A DNA stretch of 64,000 nucleotides from Casuarina equisetifolia. Lineage: Eukaryota > Streptophyta > Magnoliopsida > Fagales > Casuarinaceae. Below the pieces are notes generated by a model. That model saw only the letters and a list, made by a program, of their open reading frames with translations, had not been told where the DNA came from and did no database searches. The stretch lies in contig CM052354.1 in NCBI GenBank assembly GCA_028551475.1, positions 29,721,258 through 29,785,257 on the forward strand, read 5' to 3'. Made by a program: the position numbers and the translations under genes. Positions 46,791 to 58,519 of the stretch are shown piece after piece (positions within the stretch are counted from its first letter, which is position 1; the number at the start of each line of letters is the position of its first letter).

Positions 46791-46794
46791 CGTC

Positions 46795-46862
46795 GTCCCT
46801 CGGGCTTAGCAAAGGCCCTATGGGGAGGCGAGAAAGAATGTGATAAACAATACCTTTGAGAG
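46795..46862 (-). pseudogene. F-box domain scrap beside the plastid insert
   Basis: The minus strand reads GIVYHILSRLPIGPLLS, matching DIVYKILSHLPMRDLA of the intact F-box gene (nucleotide identity with 23490-23545 is high, for example GGGGAGG and GAGAAAGAAT). Only about 22 codons remain, directly adjoining the plastid-derived sequence. It is the most distal F-box relict in the window. Confidence 0.6.
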
Positions 46863-46971
46863 TTTGTTGTATCGGACTTTATTAAACAAACCGTAGGCAA
46901 CTGAGACTCAAGAGAGAGACTTATCTACTAATAATTAGGATTCTAGGGGTATTCTTCATCTACATCTATCC

Positions 46972-47183
46972 CAATGAGCACTCGAATTATTGCAATTGAT
47001 GTTCGATCCCGAAGAGAGGGAAGAGATCTTCGTAAAGTGGGTTTTTATGATCCGATAAAGAATCAAACTTATTTAAATGTTCCCGCTATTCTATATTTCC
47101 TCGAAAAGGGTGCTCAACCTACGGGAACTGTTCATGATATTTCAAAGAAGGCGCGAGTTTTTATGGAACTTTCTCTTAATTAA
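46972..47183 (+). pseudogene. rps16: Plastid rps16 exon 2, nuclear copy
   Basis: Reads [20 protein letters not shown], then [20 protein letters not shown] and [17 protein letters not shown] with TAA. This is the second exon of plastid ribosomal protein S16 without its short first exon (which supplies MVKLRLKRCG). The ATG at 46974 is in former intron sequence. The frame is open to a stop, but several residues near the C-terminus differ from usual plastid versions. The fragment has no organelle context, so function is unlikely. Confidence 0.85.
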
Positions 47184-47937
47184 CAGATGAAATTAAATTA
47201 ATGAAATACAAGAAAAAAAGGGGGTGACTTTTATAGAACTTTATGTAACCGTTTCTATAGAACTCTCACTCTTTTCCTCTATTCCTATTCAATTTAGGAT
47301 TCATGCATATAAGGCAAATAGAGAGAAAAAGGATCAAGTGAACAAATGAATGAAATAGTTGAATCTATAAATATAGAATTTTACATTATCGAGAATTCAA
47401 TAATGGTTTACCTTTCATTGAAACTTTAATTTCACTTTTTTATTTTAAATTTATAGTTTTCTACATTATATTCTTTTCGCAACATTTACCTCATATTGAC
47501 AACAGTATATCAAACAAATATAATTTGATCGTGAATAAATGTATCTATTTCTCTCTCTTCTATAGACTTGGTTTTTTATTTTACTTTATTCAATCAATAG
47601 GTTCATTGGATTTGCTGGGATATAAAAATAAAAAGTCTTTACTGTTCTTTTTTTTTACTCAAAAAGATGGATAAGAGGATAATGGATAACATATAAACAA
47701 AATATGGGGTAGTTATAAATTTGAATGTTATCCATATTTTTATCTCAATTATCTTAATCTATATTCTTATCTTAGACATCATTGTATTGGGATTTGATAT
47801 GTTCATTTTATGTTATGCTGAGAATTGAGTAAAAATATTTGTTCTATTTTCATATGTTAAGATGAAAATATTATTTAAATTGTGTTGTGAAATTCAATAT
47901 CTTTTTTTATTACGATTAGATCTATACATTTTGATTT

Positions 47938-47974
47938 AGGTTGCTAACTCAACGGTAGAGTACTCAACTTTAAA
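47938..47974 (+). pseudogene. trnK-UUU: trnK-UUU 5' exon, degenerate nuclear copy
   Basis: GTTGCTAACTCAACGGTAGA and the following bases match the 5' half of plastid tRNA-Lys. Bases around the anticodon side are changed (ACTCAACTTTA where plastids usually have ACTCGGCTTTTA). The group II intron start follows with GTGCAACTAGC. The 3' exon is absent. Confidence 0.8.
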
Positions 47975-48240
47975 GTGCAACTAGCATTTTTTACACATTT
48001 GTATGAACCAACGGATTTTTCAATACCATCAGTAGAGTTTGTAAGACCACAACTAATCTTTAAAGAAAGGATTGGAAAAAGTAGTATGTCGTATTAATGG
48101 ATAATTCTAAGAATATTTGATTTTTATCTTATTGGATCAATCTGAATTCACGTTTCAATTCTTGACGTGGAAAAAAAGAAATTTAAAGTTGGGTTAAGTG
48201 AATAAATGGATAAAAAGAATATTTGTGACCATGTTTCCTA

Positions 48241-48933
48241 TGTGAGAAAAGTGAGTTGGCCATTTTCAAAAAAACTTTGTAAATGGTGGTGGGTATTTCA
48301 ACTCAGTTTTTTCAATTAAAAAAAGATTGAGTTGGCCATTTTCTTTTGTTCAAAACAGCTAGATCTTTTAGCAATGCATCAGCTTGTGACTAGCATATGT
48401 ACCTTGATTGGCACGTAGCATATATGGGCCATATAAACATTTTGCTTAATTATGCCTAACATTTTTTATATATTTCTTTTATATTTTGGGGGTGGTGGGG
48501 GGGGGGGGGTTTGGTTTTTTTTGTTTAGGTGGGTTAAGAAGGAGGGGGTGATACATAAGGGAATAGAAAGAAGAAAATGAAATTATTTGTATTAAGTCTT
48601 AGTTTTGATTATTTTGCTTATTGGTTAGATACAGCAACTTAGTTGCATCTTGGCCTTGCTTCTAACTCTTTTGCATATTGGCTAGATGAAGCACCAAAGC
48701 AACTCATCCTCTTTTATAATATGAAATTGCACCTTATTCAAGTATCAATGTATTAATGTACGCTTAAAAGGTTTACTATGGGGTGATATTATGTCTATAC
48801 TCCCTCATATGATAATATTTAACTGTCCCTTTTATTGACATTACTTTGATCGCTTTGCAAACTACCTTATCAATTTATATTCTTGCTCTTAGCATAATCT
48901 TATTTATTGTCTTTGCTAAATTGGCCTATCTTG
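48241..48933. other. AT-rich spacer with G-run
   Basis: A 15-base direct repeat (GAGTTGGCCATTTTC) occurs at about 48252 and 48329, just beyond the plastid insert. A run of at least 13 G lies at about 48498-48510. No gene is recognised. Confidence 0.5.
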
Positions 48934-51900
48934 CAGGATTTGCATTCAAAAAACACATAGAATGCAAAGTTCTTTGATTATGACGATGTTCCCAATACAC
49001 CTCCTATTTTTGGTTTTATTCATGAAATTAAGCCAGGTCCTAAAAGAAGTCTGACATCTAAAGTATGCCACACCATGTGTCCCAAGTTCATGTGAACCCC
49101 ATCCAGTGTTAGGCCTCAAAATGATATTGGAAATAGGAAACCTATTCAATTTGTAAGGTTTGTATCATTCTCTTATGGTTGTTTTTGGCAAGATTCATAG
49201 GAAAATGTGCTTTATAATGCACATTAAACTAGGAATAAGAATGCTCATGCTTCACATTATAATCACTCTGTGGGTTTGAACACATTAATGCCTAAGTTTC
49301 TTTTAGTAAATTTGGTAAATTTGACTAGTCTTGTTGTATTATTCATCAACAAACCTACAACTAGTTTTAAAATAGGTGCATCTTTAGGTTCATTTCCAAC
49401 TCACCTCCCAACATTTCATGCAATGTATGAGTGAAAGGAAAAAAAAAAAGAAATTGTAGATGATGTTGATGATAATCTTCAGTCTTTACCAATTTTGTTC
49501 ATTAATTGTTCTACTTTGCTTTGTACATGAAATTAGTGCTTTGGGGCCATGGCATGTTGTGATTGCATATGATGCATGCATGCGATTTTGTCTTCATGTA
49601 CGGGCAATGGAATGCATGGAAGCTCCAATGTTCTTGGAAAATGAATGTGCCCTATTACAGGATGCTTTGGGGTGGGTTTAGTCTCTTCTTTTTGTTTATC
49701 TATAATGCCAATTGTTTAGGCTAGTTTAGTGAAAAAAATATTGAAAAACTTAACTTTATATAATTGGACTAGTAAAAGGTAAGGAAGGGAAAATGACATC
49801 CTCAATATTTACCTTAATATCAGCAATAAGTTGTATCTATTCTATGTTTGTGTCCATTCACTTTGTTTTAATAAGGGAAGGGAGTTATAATTTTAATCTT
49901 TCTAAATTCTTGGTGATCTATAGATTTGACCTAAGGCATTACTTGCCTTTTTGCATGGCCAATATTGTTAGGTTTTCATAATTCCATTTTCTCTTTAGCA
50001 ATCTTGATTTCTTATTTTCCACTTAGTACTTTCTCCTTTTCTAGAAAGTATGCATTTGAAAATCTCTATATCAAAGTGAATTCTATTTCCCTTACATCAA
50101 TTCTAAGGTTCTAACTTTGGTACATACATTTTATGCTTTTCTTACTTAAACTCATTACAGATAACTTTTCAATAGTTTGATTCTTGAGTTAATTTCTTTA
50201 TCTCAATCCAGAGTTACTCTTGGTGGTTTTTCCTCTTCACATTCTTATATATGCTACCCTTATTCCCCTAGTTACTTCTTATGTCTCACTTTGCTTATAT
50301 CCTATTGAAATTTCAGCATCAAAGTCATTTAATGAATCTCTATTCTCGTTACTAAATTTCTTCCAATGTGCTTGCCTTATCAAGGACTCTAAATCCATAT
50401 ATGCACTCAGTGTTTTAGCTTATTGTCTGCATTTAAAAAATAAGTCTTTCTACAAGCAAATCAATCGTTGGATGGTCTACTAAAATTTGTTAATTTATAA
50501 CCTAAATAAAAATGTAGTTTCTAAATTAAGATGTGTAAAAGTAAATAGAAGCTTTCTCTATGAGTGGTTATTGCACAAGATATAATATTGTGTTAGCATT
50601 TTGATGTGTTATGCTTACTCTTCTAATATCATATATTCTTAGATTACAACAAGTGCTCTTACAATCAAAAGATGAACTATTAGTGAAGCATACATTAGAA
50701 ATTGTTGGCAAGGGTGTTGCTCCAAAGCCTAAGAAAATCATTAACAAGATGTAATTGCAAGGTAGGATACTAATCTTAGCTCTAGTGTTTATTGTTCCAG
50801 TTCCTAGTAAGGGGACTTTGCTAAGATATTGTTGATTGTATAGTGTGAAAAGTGAAAATGACCCTGGACCCACCTATTGGCTGTAGTATCTCATCTTTTA
50901 GGCCTCCTATAATTAAATTGAAATCTGTTCGAATTGCTTTTCCCATTTGTAGTCAAAACTTTCTTCTGGATGGCATGTTTTAAGGAAGATTTGTGTTACT
51001 CCACATCTACCTACAAGTGGTTCTTTTTCACATCAAAGCTTGGCATATGTGCATGCTAGGATAGAGTATATAAAATAGGTGTCTAGACTCTTGAAAGCTG
51101 GTGTAACAACTTTACACAATAGCTTATCATCAGAGGAAGTAGTGCAAGGTATCCAAAATTTCAAACTTCATCAATTTTTCATACAACTTGAGTTAGTTGC
51201 TTATTTACACTATTATTTTCCAATAAATCATGTTATTGAACAAAAGAACATATCATCATTTCAACATAAAAGAAAACACAATACAAGAATGTGTGACTAC
51301 ATAAAATAAATTTCATTCTCTAATTTCCCCTTCTCTACTTTGGCTAGAACTTAAGAATGAAAAATTTTCTGTTCATCCATTTGCATAGATATGATTTTGG
51401 GACCTTGTACTTGTAGTTTTGAATAATTCTTTATCTAGTCTTGTCTCTTTTCTTTCTGCTTTCAATATTCCTCTTTTCTTGCAAATGTCACCAGAAACGT
51501 TCTTTTGTCTCTTAAGGCTGAAAAGTACCCTTGAAGATGATGCAATTCGAATGCAAGCTAGACCTAGTGATACCCACATCTTGTATGTTCTCTCTTAATA
51601 TTTATTCTATTTACTTATAAATTTGCTTGACAAAGAGACTTAACGACTCTACAGTTTTCCAAATGGTATAGGAGATAATCTACTAATATAAGCCGAGGAC
51701 TCAAAGGGGAAGTAGTTTGGCCGAGCTTTTGTTCAAGTTACTACTATTCCTAATGACCTAGTAATATTTCTTAGCGCTAACATAAGGTTTAAGTAGAAAT
51801 TGGGGTTGAAAATTTTCTTCATAGAATGTTAATATTGAAGTTGAATGTAAGCTAATAAGCTACACTGGTGGTCTATATATCATAAGCCAAAACATAAGCT

Positions 51901-54900
51901 TATGGGCAATATACAACTCTATATAAACTATTTTACTAGTCTAAATGATAGTAGCCATCCAAAGGTAATTGTTCTTGAATAGTCTTCAATTTTATTAACT
52001 ATATAAAGACTTGCTTGGATGAAGTTGTTTCATAACTGAAGCATGACAAGAACTTTTTATTTTATTTTGTTTTGCTTTATTTGTTATATTTTTTGTGACA
52101 AATTTTGGTTCACAAAACATTGCTAATATAACTAACCTTTGAAAGATGAAGATGTGGGAAATATCTCTTAAGTAGATATAATCTAGCTGTTACTTATTAC
52201 ACCACTTTGGTAGCTTTAGTGTATATGAACTTTATAGTTCCTCAGCATTAAAACATTACTTTGCCATCCACTTTTTCTTTGATAAAGAAAAAAATGTGGC
52301 TTATTGTTGATTACTTTCACAAGTAGAAATTTTTGTTAAAATTTAGGGATGGGAAAAGTAATTAATGTTGTAGTTGATGGTTGATAGCTATTGAATTTAA
52401 ATAAGTTTATTATCTGTGGTATTAAGTGTATTTTGATTTGGTTAAAGATACTCTTAAAATCATTATCACCTTATAAAATTTTTCAATTAAAGTGATAAGT
52501 AGCCATTATCTTTGCCTTAATAAGTGTTCTCTACCCTTACCCCTTGCCCTTTATATGTAGCCTATTTCCCAAAATTACTCAATCTTCTTAATTAAAACAT
52601 TTTTCTTAATGATAGCTTAACAAAAGATAGGGGAGAATTTTGCCTTTCTTTTCGTCAATACTCCAGATTTCACTCTTGAATACCTCTTCCCATATTCTGC
52701 TTCATACATAAAAGGCCTTCAAAGGTCTTTACCGCCAAGGACAAGCCTTATAAGGTCTTTCATATGAACTGTAAACCAATACTTTCAAATCTCTTCAATA
52801 AGCATTCTCTACCCTTACCCATTGTCCTGTATTTATAGTTTAATTCTTAACCCATTATGATTGGATTTTGGATTCCCAAAACAGCTAAGTTTCATATTCC
52901 TAAATTGACTAGGGTTCAAACATTTTCCAAAACTACTTAATCTTCTTAATTAAAAAAATCTAAAAAACATAACATAATCAATTAGCATTAGATCCCTTAT
53001 TTAGCATACCCTAGCCTATCTTAGGCCTACCCTTACCCCTTACCTTTGATTTATAGCCTAATTCTTAACCCAATATGATTAGATTTTGGATTCCTAAAAC
53101 AGCTAAGTTTCGAATTCCTAAATTGATTAGGCTTTGGACATTTCCTAAAACTACTCTATCTTTTTAATTAAAACAATCTTCTCAATGATAGCTCAACAAA
53201 AGATAGGGGAGAATTTTATGTTTCTTTTCATCAATATTCCATAACTCACTCTTCAATATCTCTTCCCATTCATCATGATTCTACTTCATACATAAGAGGC
53301 CTCCAAAGGTCTTTGCCGCCAAGGGCAAGCCTTATGAGGCCTTCATATGAACTGTAAAAAAATACTTTCAAATGATAAATCTATTAAAGAAGACATGTTT
53401 AACTACACATGATAGCACATAGCTTAGGATGTACTTACACCCATGCAATTATGAAGAAACTTGTTGACAGGGTAAATACCCATTGGTAAAAAATATGAGG
53501 TCTTTCATATTGTAAAAGAATACTTTCAAATTATAAATCTACTGAAAAAGAAATTGTTAACTACACCTAATAGCTCATAGCTTAGAATGTTTAGCAGTTT
53601 TTTTCACTAGATGACACGCTTTTTTGCTTAGTTGCAAGTTAAAACTATTAAATTCATGCCCTAATAATGCAAGGAATGCATGATTTTAGAAACATGGAGA
53701 TGATTGTTTAGATAGCTGAAATTAGTGGTTTGATCATGTCTCGATTCAAGTCACTTTGCTTCCTCAATTTATGGCCATCTAAAAACCATTTGCTTTTAGC
53801 ATTTATTAGATTTCTTGTTAGTGGTGATCTTGTATGGATGATTATACAAATACAGTTTGACATCTTAGCCAATATTTTATCTATTTTATCAACTTTCAAG
53901 GAAAATGAAGGATACTCAGGCATTTGTTATACATTCACAACATTGTTCTTTCCTTTTTTAGCCACACAACTTATGTCTTCAGATCAAATAAGGGTCTTTT
54001 GCTTGTGCAAACAAGGTTACAACGTAAAACAAGATTGAAGAATGTCATTCAAGATCTAAGGGACACTATGGTAGAATCAGATGTACAAGGTAAAATGCAT
54101 CCTTTGAAGGACATGCTTATAGGGACAATGGATCACCTGTAGACTATAGTTGATTCTCATGTGTTAAAAGTAAGATGTTAAGGTCTGTAGGACCAAATGG
54201 AAAAGGTGAAACTAATTTTGAGGTATCTATTTTCTTAATTTTATTCAAATTTTATTTGAGTTAATTTTTCATTTTTCTTTCTTTGTAAGAGGTATTATGT
54301 TTTCTAGAAAATATAAAGAAGAAAAAGTCATATGAAGGCTTGCAATTCATAGTTTCTATAAATTGCAAGCATTTATAAAACTCTTCTCTTAGAAATCAAA
54401 TTTCTTTGTTGTAAGAATTGTTTCATCTTATGAAGATTTGATATTTAACCTTTTCTATGTGAAGTTGTCAAACTTGATATCAATTTGTTAGATAATACCG
54501 AGTAAGATTCTAAACTCATTATAATTTCAAGAATTTTAGACAATATAGATTTATATTTTTCTATGTTATTCATGTTAACATACTTCACTTCTCTCTTCAA
54601 TCCTTCCTTCAACTTTCTTCTTTACATTACACCGAACCTAACACCTTAATTTTTCAGAACTTAATTTTCTTGTTATTTTTGGGATGAAATTAAGAAAAAT
54701 TAGGTTTAAGTGCTCCATACCTTGTGTTTTATATAAAACTCCAAGCTATGTACGTGGGCTACCTTAAACCACCCTATTTTGCTTAAAGTTTCCTAACATA
54801 TATAAATTTTAAAAAGAGTGAAACCAAGTAATTATTGGGTTGAATTTAATTCAATGGAGGGAGAGTAGAAAAACCTAAAAACCAAAAACCAAAAATGCCT

Positions 54901-55185
54901 AAAAATGCTAATCAAAGAACTTATCACACATTTGTTGACAGTATGATCAATACTTTGATAAGTTTTATTATTATTTATTATTCTTATATGGTAAGGTTGT
55001 GTTTTGGCCATAAAATGATTGTAGTTGAATACACAGATTTTAGATAAAATATTTGCATTAGAGATGCAAAAATTGCTTAGGAAGGCTCTACAAGAGAAAG
55101 ATTTGAAGCCACTGGCCAACATCAGGGAAGTGCAACCCTTGCTTTCTAAGGATGAAGTTGTTATCAATTGCTACTGTTAATTCTT
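48934..55185 (+). pseudogene. Decayed copy of a long plant protein of unknown function (At5g65440/At4g24610-like)
   Basis: Exon-sized pieces of one protein appear in order on the plus strand. They are FFDYDDVPNTPPIFGF (48960-49010), SFPTHLPTFHA then ALGPWHVVIAYDACMRFCLH and CMEAPMFLENECALLQDALG (49390-49675), LRLQQVLLQSKDELLVKH and VAPKPKKIINKM (50640-50755), MTLDPPIGCSISSFRPPIIK (50860-50925) and SLAYVHARIEYIK / VSRLLKAGVTTL (51035-51130). They continue with LRLKSTLEDDAIRMQ (51510-51555), MVESDVQGKMHPLKDML (54065-54120) and FALEMQKLLRKALQEKDL (55050-55105). The pieces match, from memory, a family of about 1,150-residue plant proteins without assigned function. Internal stops occur in several pieces (for example near 48958, 50755 and 51076). 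The middle half of the protein is absent, its place taken by AT-rich repeats at 52.5-53.6 kb. Introns are kept, so this is a segmental copy and not a retrocopy. Confidence 0.75.
52490..53620. repeat. Tandem AT-rich repeats replacing the middle of the pseudogene
   Basis: A unit of about 240 bases recurs at about 52796-53035 and 53030-53190. It contains CTACCCTTACCC, TTTATAG, then GGATTTTGGATTCC and CTTCTTAATTAAAA. A second block (with GATAGGGGAGAATTTT and GCCGCCAAGG) occurs at about 52.6-52.78 and 53.19-53.36 kb. A third (AACTACAC then TAGC, CATAGCTTAG) occurs near 53.4 and 53.56 kb. Related units lie at 56.15-56.6 kb, and more distant relatives lie in the F-box flanks (20.68, 23.73, 34.97, 36.74 kb). 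The class is undetermined, and no coding domain is seen. Confidence 0.6.
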
Positions 55186-55189
55186 TTTG

Positions 55190-56149
55190 TAACTACAAAA
55201 TCAAGAATGGTTCTCAATTTTCATTTCATACAATGGAGAATTGATGAAAAGCAAAAACATAGAAGATAGCAATTTTGAATAAGTTCTTTCATTTTTTACA
55301 TGTTAACCACCATTTCCTTAATGGTGATGATTCTTTTCCTTGTCTTTTTCCTTTGTGAATATGTAAATTCTAGGGAACTTGGTAGCTTTTTGGTATTGTA
55401 AAGATTTAGTATTAGAAACTTTGCTTAAATCACCCTTTTGTCATTACCTTTTGCATTTAGTTCTTTGGAACTATTGAGCACTGTTGGCTTTGTTTTCTCT
55501 TTTGGGCTATGTTTTTCACATTGTCTTGTCCTTGTCAATCACATTGTTGAAGATAAGATAATGTCACGAAGCAACAATGATTTCATATTGTTAAGGAAAT
55601 ATATTAAAATCTCTACTTATGTGGTAAAAGATACAATTGACTTTCAAGTTGGTCTTATGAGTTGGATAGTGTATATCTTAACATGGTATTAGAGCCCATG
55701 ATCCCTCTTAGCAACTAATGGGCTTTCATTAACTTACGTTCACTAATTGTCTATATCATGTATTAGCATAATGGTCTAATAATTTAACTATTATAGTAAG
55801 AGAACATATTATGATGTAACATATTATGATGTGGATATTGAAATTCTCACTTATATGATAATATATGCAATCAACTTTCAAATTGACTTTTAAGTTTGAA
55901 AATAAGCCTTTTAACATATAATCATTCCTTATGCCCATAGAATAGCAATTTATCGTGGTTTAATTTTGGGATTTTGTCATAACCCTAAGCCTAGGATCAT
56001 GCTCTTGGAACATAAAATAAACATTGATAAACATAAAACACTAAACTATATTGAAACTCAAGCAAAATAACAATTTACAAGAAGAGAGCAATACGCAAAT
56101 TATCAAGATTGGAAACCTAAAGCTTCCTCAATTATGAAGGCCAAGCTAA
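55190..56149. other. AT-rich 3' flank of the pseudogene, no gene
   Basis: No coding domain is recognised. Open frames of 60-84 codons are low complexity or hydrophobic and are not supported. Confidence 0.4.
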
Positions 56150-56600
56150 GGTTTCAATCTTTTCAATAAGCATTCTCTATCCCTAACCCTTGCTATTTAT
56201 TTGTAGCCTAATTCTTAACCTAATATGATTGGATTTTGGATTCCCAAAACAATTGAGTTTCATATTCCTAAATTGATTGGGCTTTAGAGATTTTCCAAAA
56301 TACTCAATTTTCTTAATTAAAATAATCTAAAAAACATAACATAATCAATTGGGATTAAATCCCATATTTAGCATACCCTAGCCTACCTTAGGCCTACCCT
56401 TACCCCTTGCCCTTTATTTATAACCTAATTCTTAACCGAGTATGATTAGATTTTGGATTCCCAAAATAGTTGAGTTTCAAATTTCTAAATTGATTGGGCT
56501 TTGGACATTTTTCAAAACTATTCAATCTTCTTAATTAAAATAATCTAAAAACATAACATAATCAATTGAGATTAAATCCCTTATTTAGCATACCTTAACC
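56150..56600. repeat. Second tandem pair of the 240-bp repeat
   Basis: Two consecutive units at about 56160-56395 and 56396-56600 match those at 52.8-53.2 kb, including GGATTTTGGATTCCCAAAA and AAAAACATAACATAATCAAT. Both pairs have the same orientation. Confidence 0.65.
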
Positions 56601-57984
56601 TCCCCTAAGCTTGACAAATTTTAGTTTTTCTTACCAAGTCCTTTGATGATCTAATCACTCAATTCAATGCTCTTTTACATCAATCAAATTTAGGCCTATT
56701 AAATCTATTTATAAACTATCATAAGATGGGTTTTGGCTTCAATCAATCTAACCTTTACATGGAGAAGTGAAGGCACATACAAAGTCGGTTTCTACTTGGG
56801 GAACATTCCGCTTGCATTGTATTTGAAAAGGAAGGTAGAACAATTGCTACCATCAAATGAATCAACTAAAAGTTTTGAATTAAACATTGACACAATTACC
56901 TAAACAATTCATAGGAAATTTCCTAGAAAGCTACCGTTTACCAAGTAACAAACATCCAAAGAAGAAAATAATTGTCATCTTTCTTACTGTTAAAATAATA
57001 GTTATCTTAAATAATTTATAGCTTGGTATGATTCCTTTCACATATATTCAAATATCTCTTTGGTGGAAAGTCTAAATATTCAACTCAAAAGTTACCTAAA
57101 ATTATGGAAAATTTTTCTTTCATTTAAACTTTATCTCAAAAATTTTAATTTGGAACATATAACCTTCATCTCATTCATATGCATCACTAGACTCAAGGTC
57201 ATACAGGTGGACCAAATTTTACCTAAACTCTAATACTATGTTAAAAAACTCAAAAGTCTATTCAGTGATGAAGAGGTCATTATTTCATTCAAGTTTCACA
57301 TCAATAATCTTTTCTTTTTTTTTTAGGGGTAGAACTCTTGTTTTGCACACTTTTTTTTTATTTTAATAATCAATTTTAAAAGAAAAAATTGTGAGTTATC
57401 AATATTGGTTTTTGATGAAGTAACAAAAATCCAATACGAATTATTAATACTAAAATCTCACATTACCAATATCTTAATTTAATATTCTCTTTACATATTG
57501 AAGTATCTATCCTTTAAAATCAATTTTAAGTAAGATTTTATGACATTCATCCTCTAGACAATGATATGTTCTATTTAGACTTTATAAAGCAACTATATAT
57601 TGCAAAAAATCATGAGATGCTCATCACATTAAAGCCATGGGTTTGATCTCACAAGCGCTTTGTATTAAATTGAAGAGTACTATCATTTATAAGGATAGTG
57701 TGGACGGTAACTTTTGCCTTAAAAATCAGGATAATTGAGAAAGCATATGTAGTAGCAAAAATTCACTTTTAGAGCAATACTCAGAATTCAGAAGGAACAC
57801 TTTCATTTACCTAGCACTGTCAAAAACAACTAATATGAAGAAACACCAAATCTCTTAAACACTAGCCAATGGACTAATAGTACCAATAGTATAAGGTAAT
57901 TGAAAAAGATGTTCATAGTATGAAAGCAAATGACAGCAACTCAGATTCATCTTTGTAAATGAAATAAAAGGAAGGGGAGGAAAA
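56601..57984. other. AT-rich sequence, no gene recognised
   Basis: Nothing on either strand is supported as a gene, RNA or element. Confidence 0.4.
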
Positions 57985-58092
57985 ATAGTAGAATAAGATG
58001 AAGGAGGAAGAGGAGGAGGAGGAGGAGGAGGAAAAGGAAGGAGAAGAAGAAGAAGAAGAAGAAGAAGAAGAAGAAGAAGAAGAAGAAGAAGG
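57985..58092 (+). repeat. GGA/GAA purine tract
   Basis: An uninterrupted purine-rich run made of GGA units, then about 19 GAA/AGA units at 58035-58092. Beyond it, GA-rich units of 24-33 bases (AAGAGGTGACGCTA, then GGGGAGAAGG-like) repeat imperfectly to about 58250. It lies downstream of the small minus-strand frame at 58253-58513 and may be part of its transcript. Confidence 0.85.
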
Positions 58093-58252
58093 GAGGAGGA
58101 ATAGGTGGCACTGGGGGAGGAGGAAGAGGTGACGCTAGGGGAGAAGGAAGAGGTGACGCTAAGGGAGAAGGCAGAGGCGGCACTAAGGGAGAAAAGGGAG
58201 GTAGCACTGGGGGACCAAGAGGAGATGGTGCTGGGTGACCAAGGGGAGGAGG

Positions 58253-58513
58253 CTATAGATTTTCCCCTAGGAGAGGATTTTCATACCCGATTCCATTTCG
58301 GTCAACTTGGACTTGGGCCATTTGCACACGAACATTCTCAGGCACACAGGGGTAGGGTCTTACACCTTTTCTTGGTATGCCAACTAGGTGTGCTAGGATT
58401 CTTCTAGCATCAACGTTGCTACTTGGTGTCCCATAAAGGTTGCATGCCCAGCTAGTCGCCTGCCATGTAGTCACATAGGCAACCCAGATATTTTCGTTAT
58501 CCTCCCCTTCCAT
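58253..58513 (-). CDS. Hypothetical 86-residue protein
   Basis: The open frame starts MEGEDNENIWVAYVTTWQAT and contains RRILAHLVGIPRKGVRPYP and NGIGYENPLLGENL. Composition is normal for a soluble protein, unlike the low-complexity frames around it. No signal peptide, membrane segment or domain is recognised. Upstream (58514-58740) is a purine-rich leader-like region with GAGAGAGA and GAAACAGAGA runs. Downstream is the repetitive purine tract. It may be a small real gene or the surviving N-terminal part of a longer one whose Pro-rich continuation lies in another frame. I cannot assign a function. Confidence 0.35.
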   Translation of the reverse strand: MEGEDNENIWVAYVTTWQATSWACNLYGTPSSNVDARRILAHLVGIPRKGVRPYPCVPENVRVQMAQVQVDRNGIGYENPLLGENL

Positions 58514-58519
58514 TTTCTA

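Larger units (their letters stand above)
46865..48240 (+). other. Nuclear plastid DNA insert (NUPT): rps16 intron end to trnK intron
   Basis: Collinear with the plastid segment running from the 3' end of the rps16 intron through rps16 exon 2, the rps16-trnK spacer, the trnK-UUU 5' exon and the start of the trnK group II intron. All parts are in plastid transcription order on the plus strand. The spacer length, about 750 bases, is normal for plastid genomes. Substitutions in the tRNA exon and in rps16 and altered spacer bases show that it has decayed in the nucleus. No matK is reached. Both ends are estimated by eye. Confidence 0.85.

Noticed and set aside
47938-47974. Functional tRNA-Lys gene
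   Set aside because: Only the 5' exon of the plastid gene is present and it has substitutions near the anticodon side. The 3' exon is missing.
57947-58207. Minus-strand Pro-rich and poly-Phe frame
   Set aside because: It is produced by translating the GGA/GAA microsatellite and is not a protein on its own.
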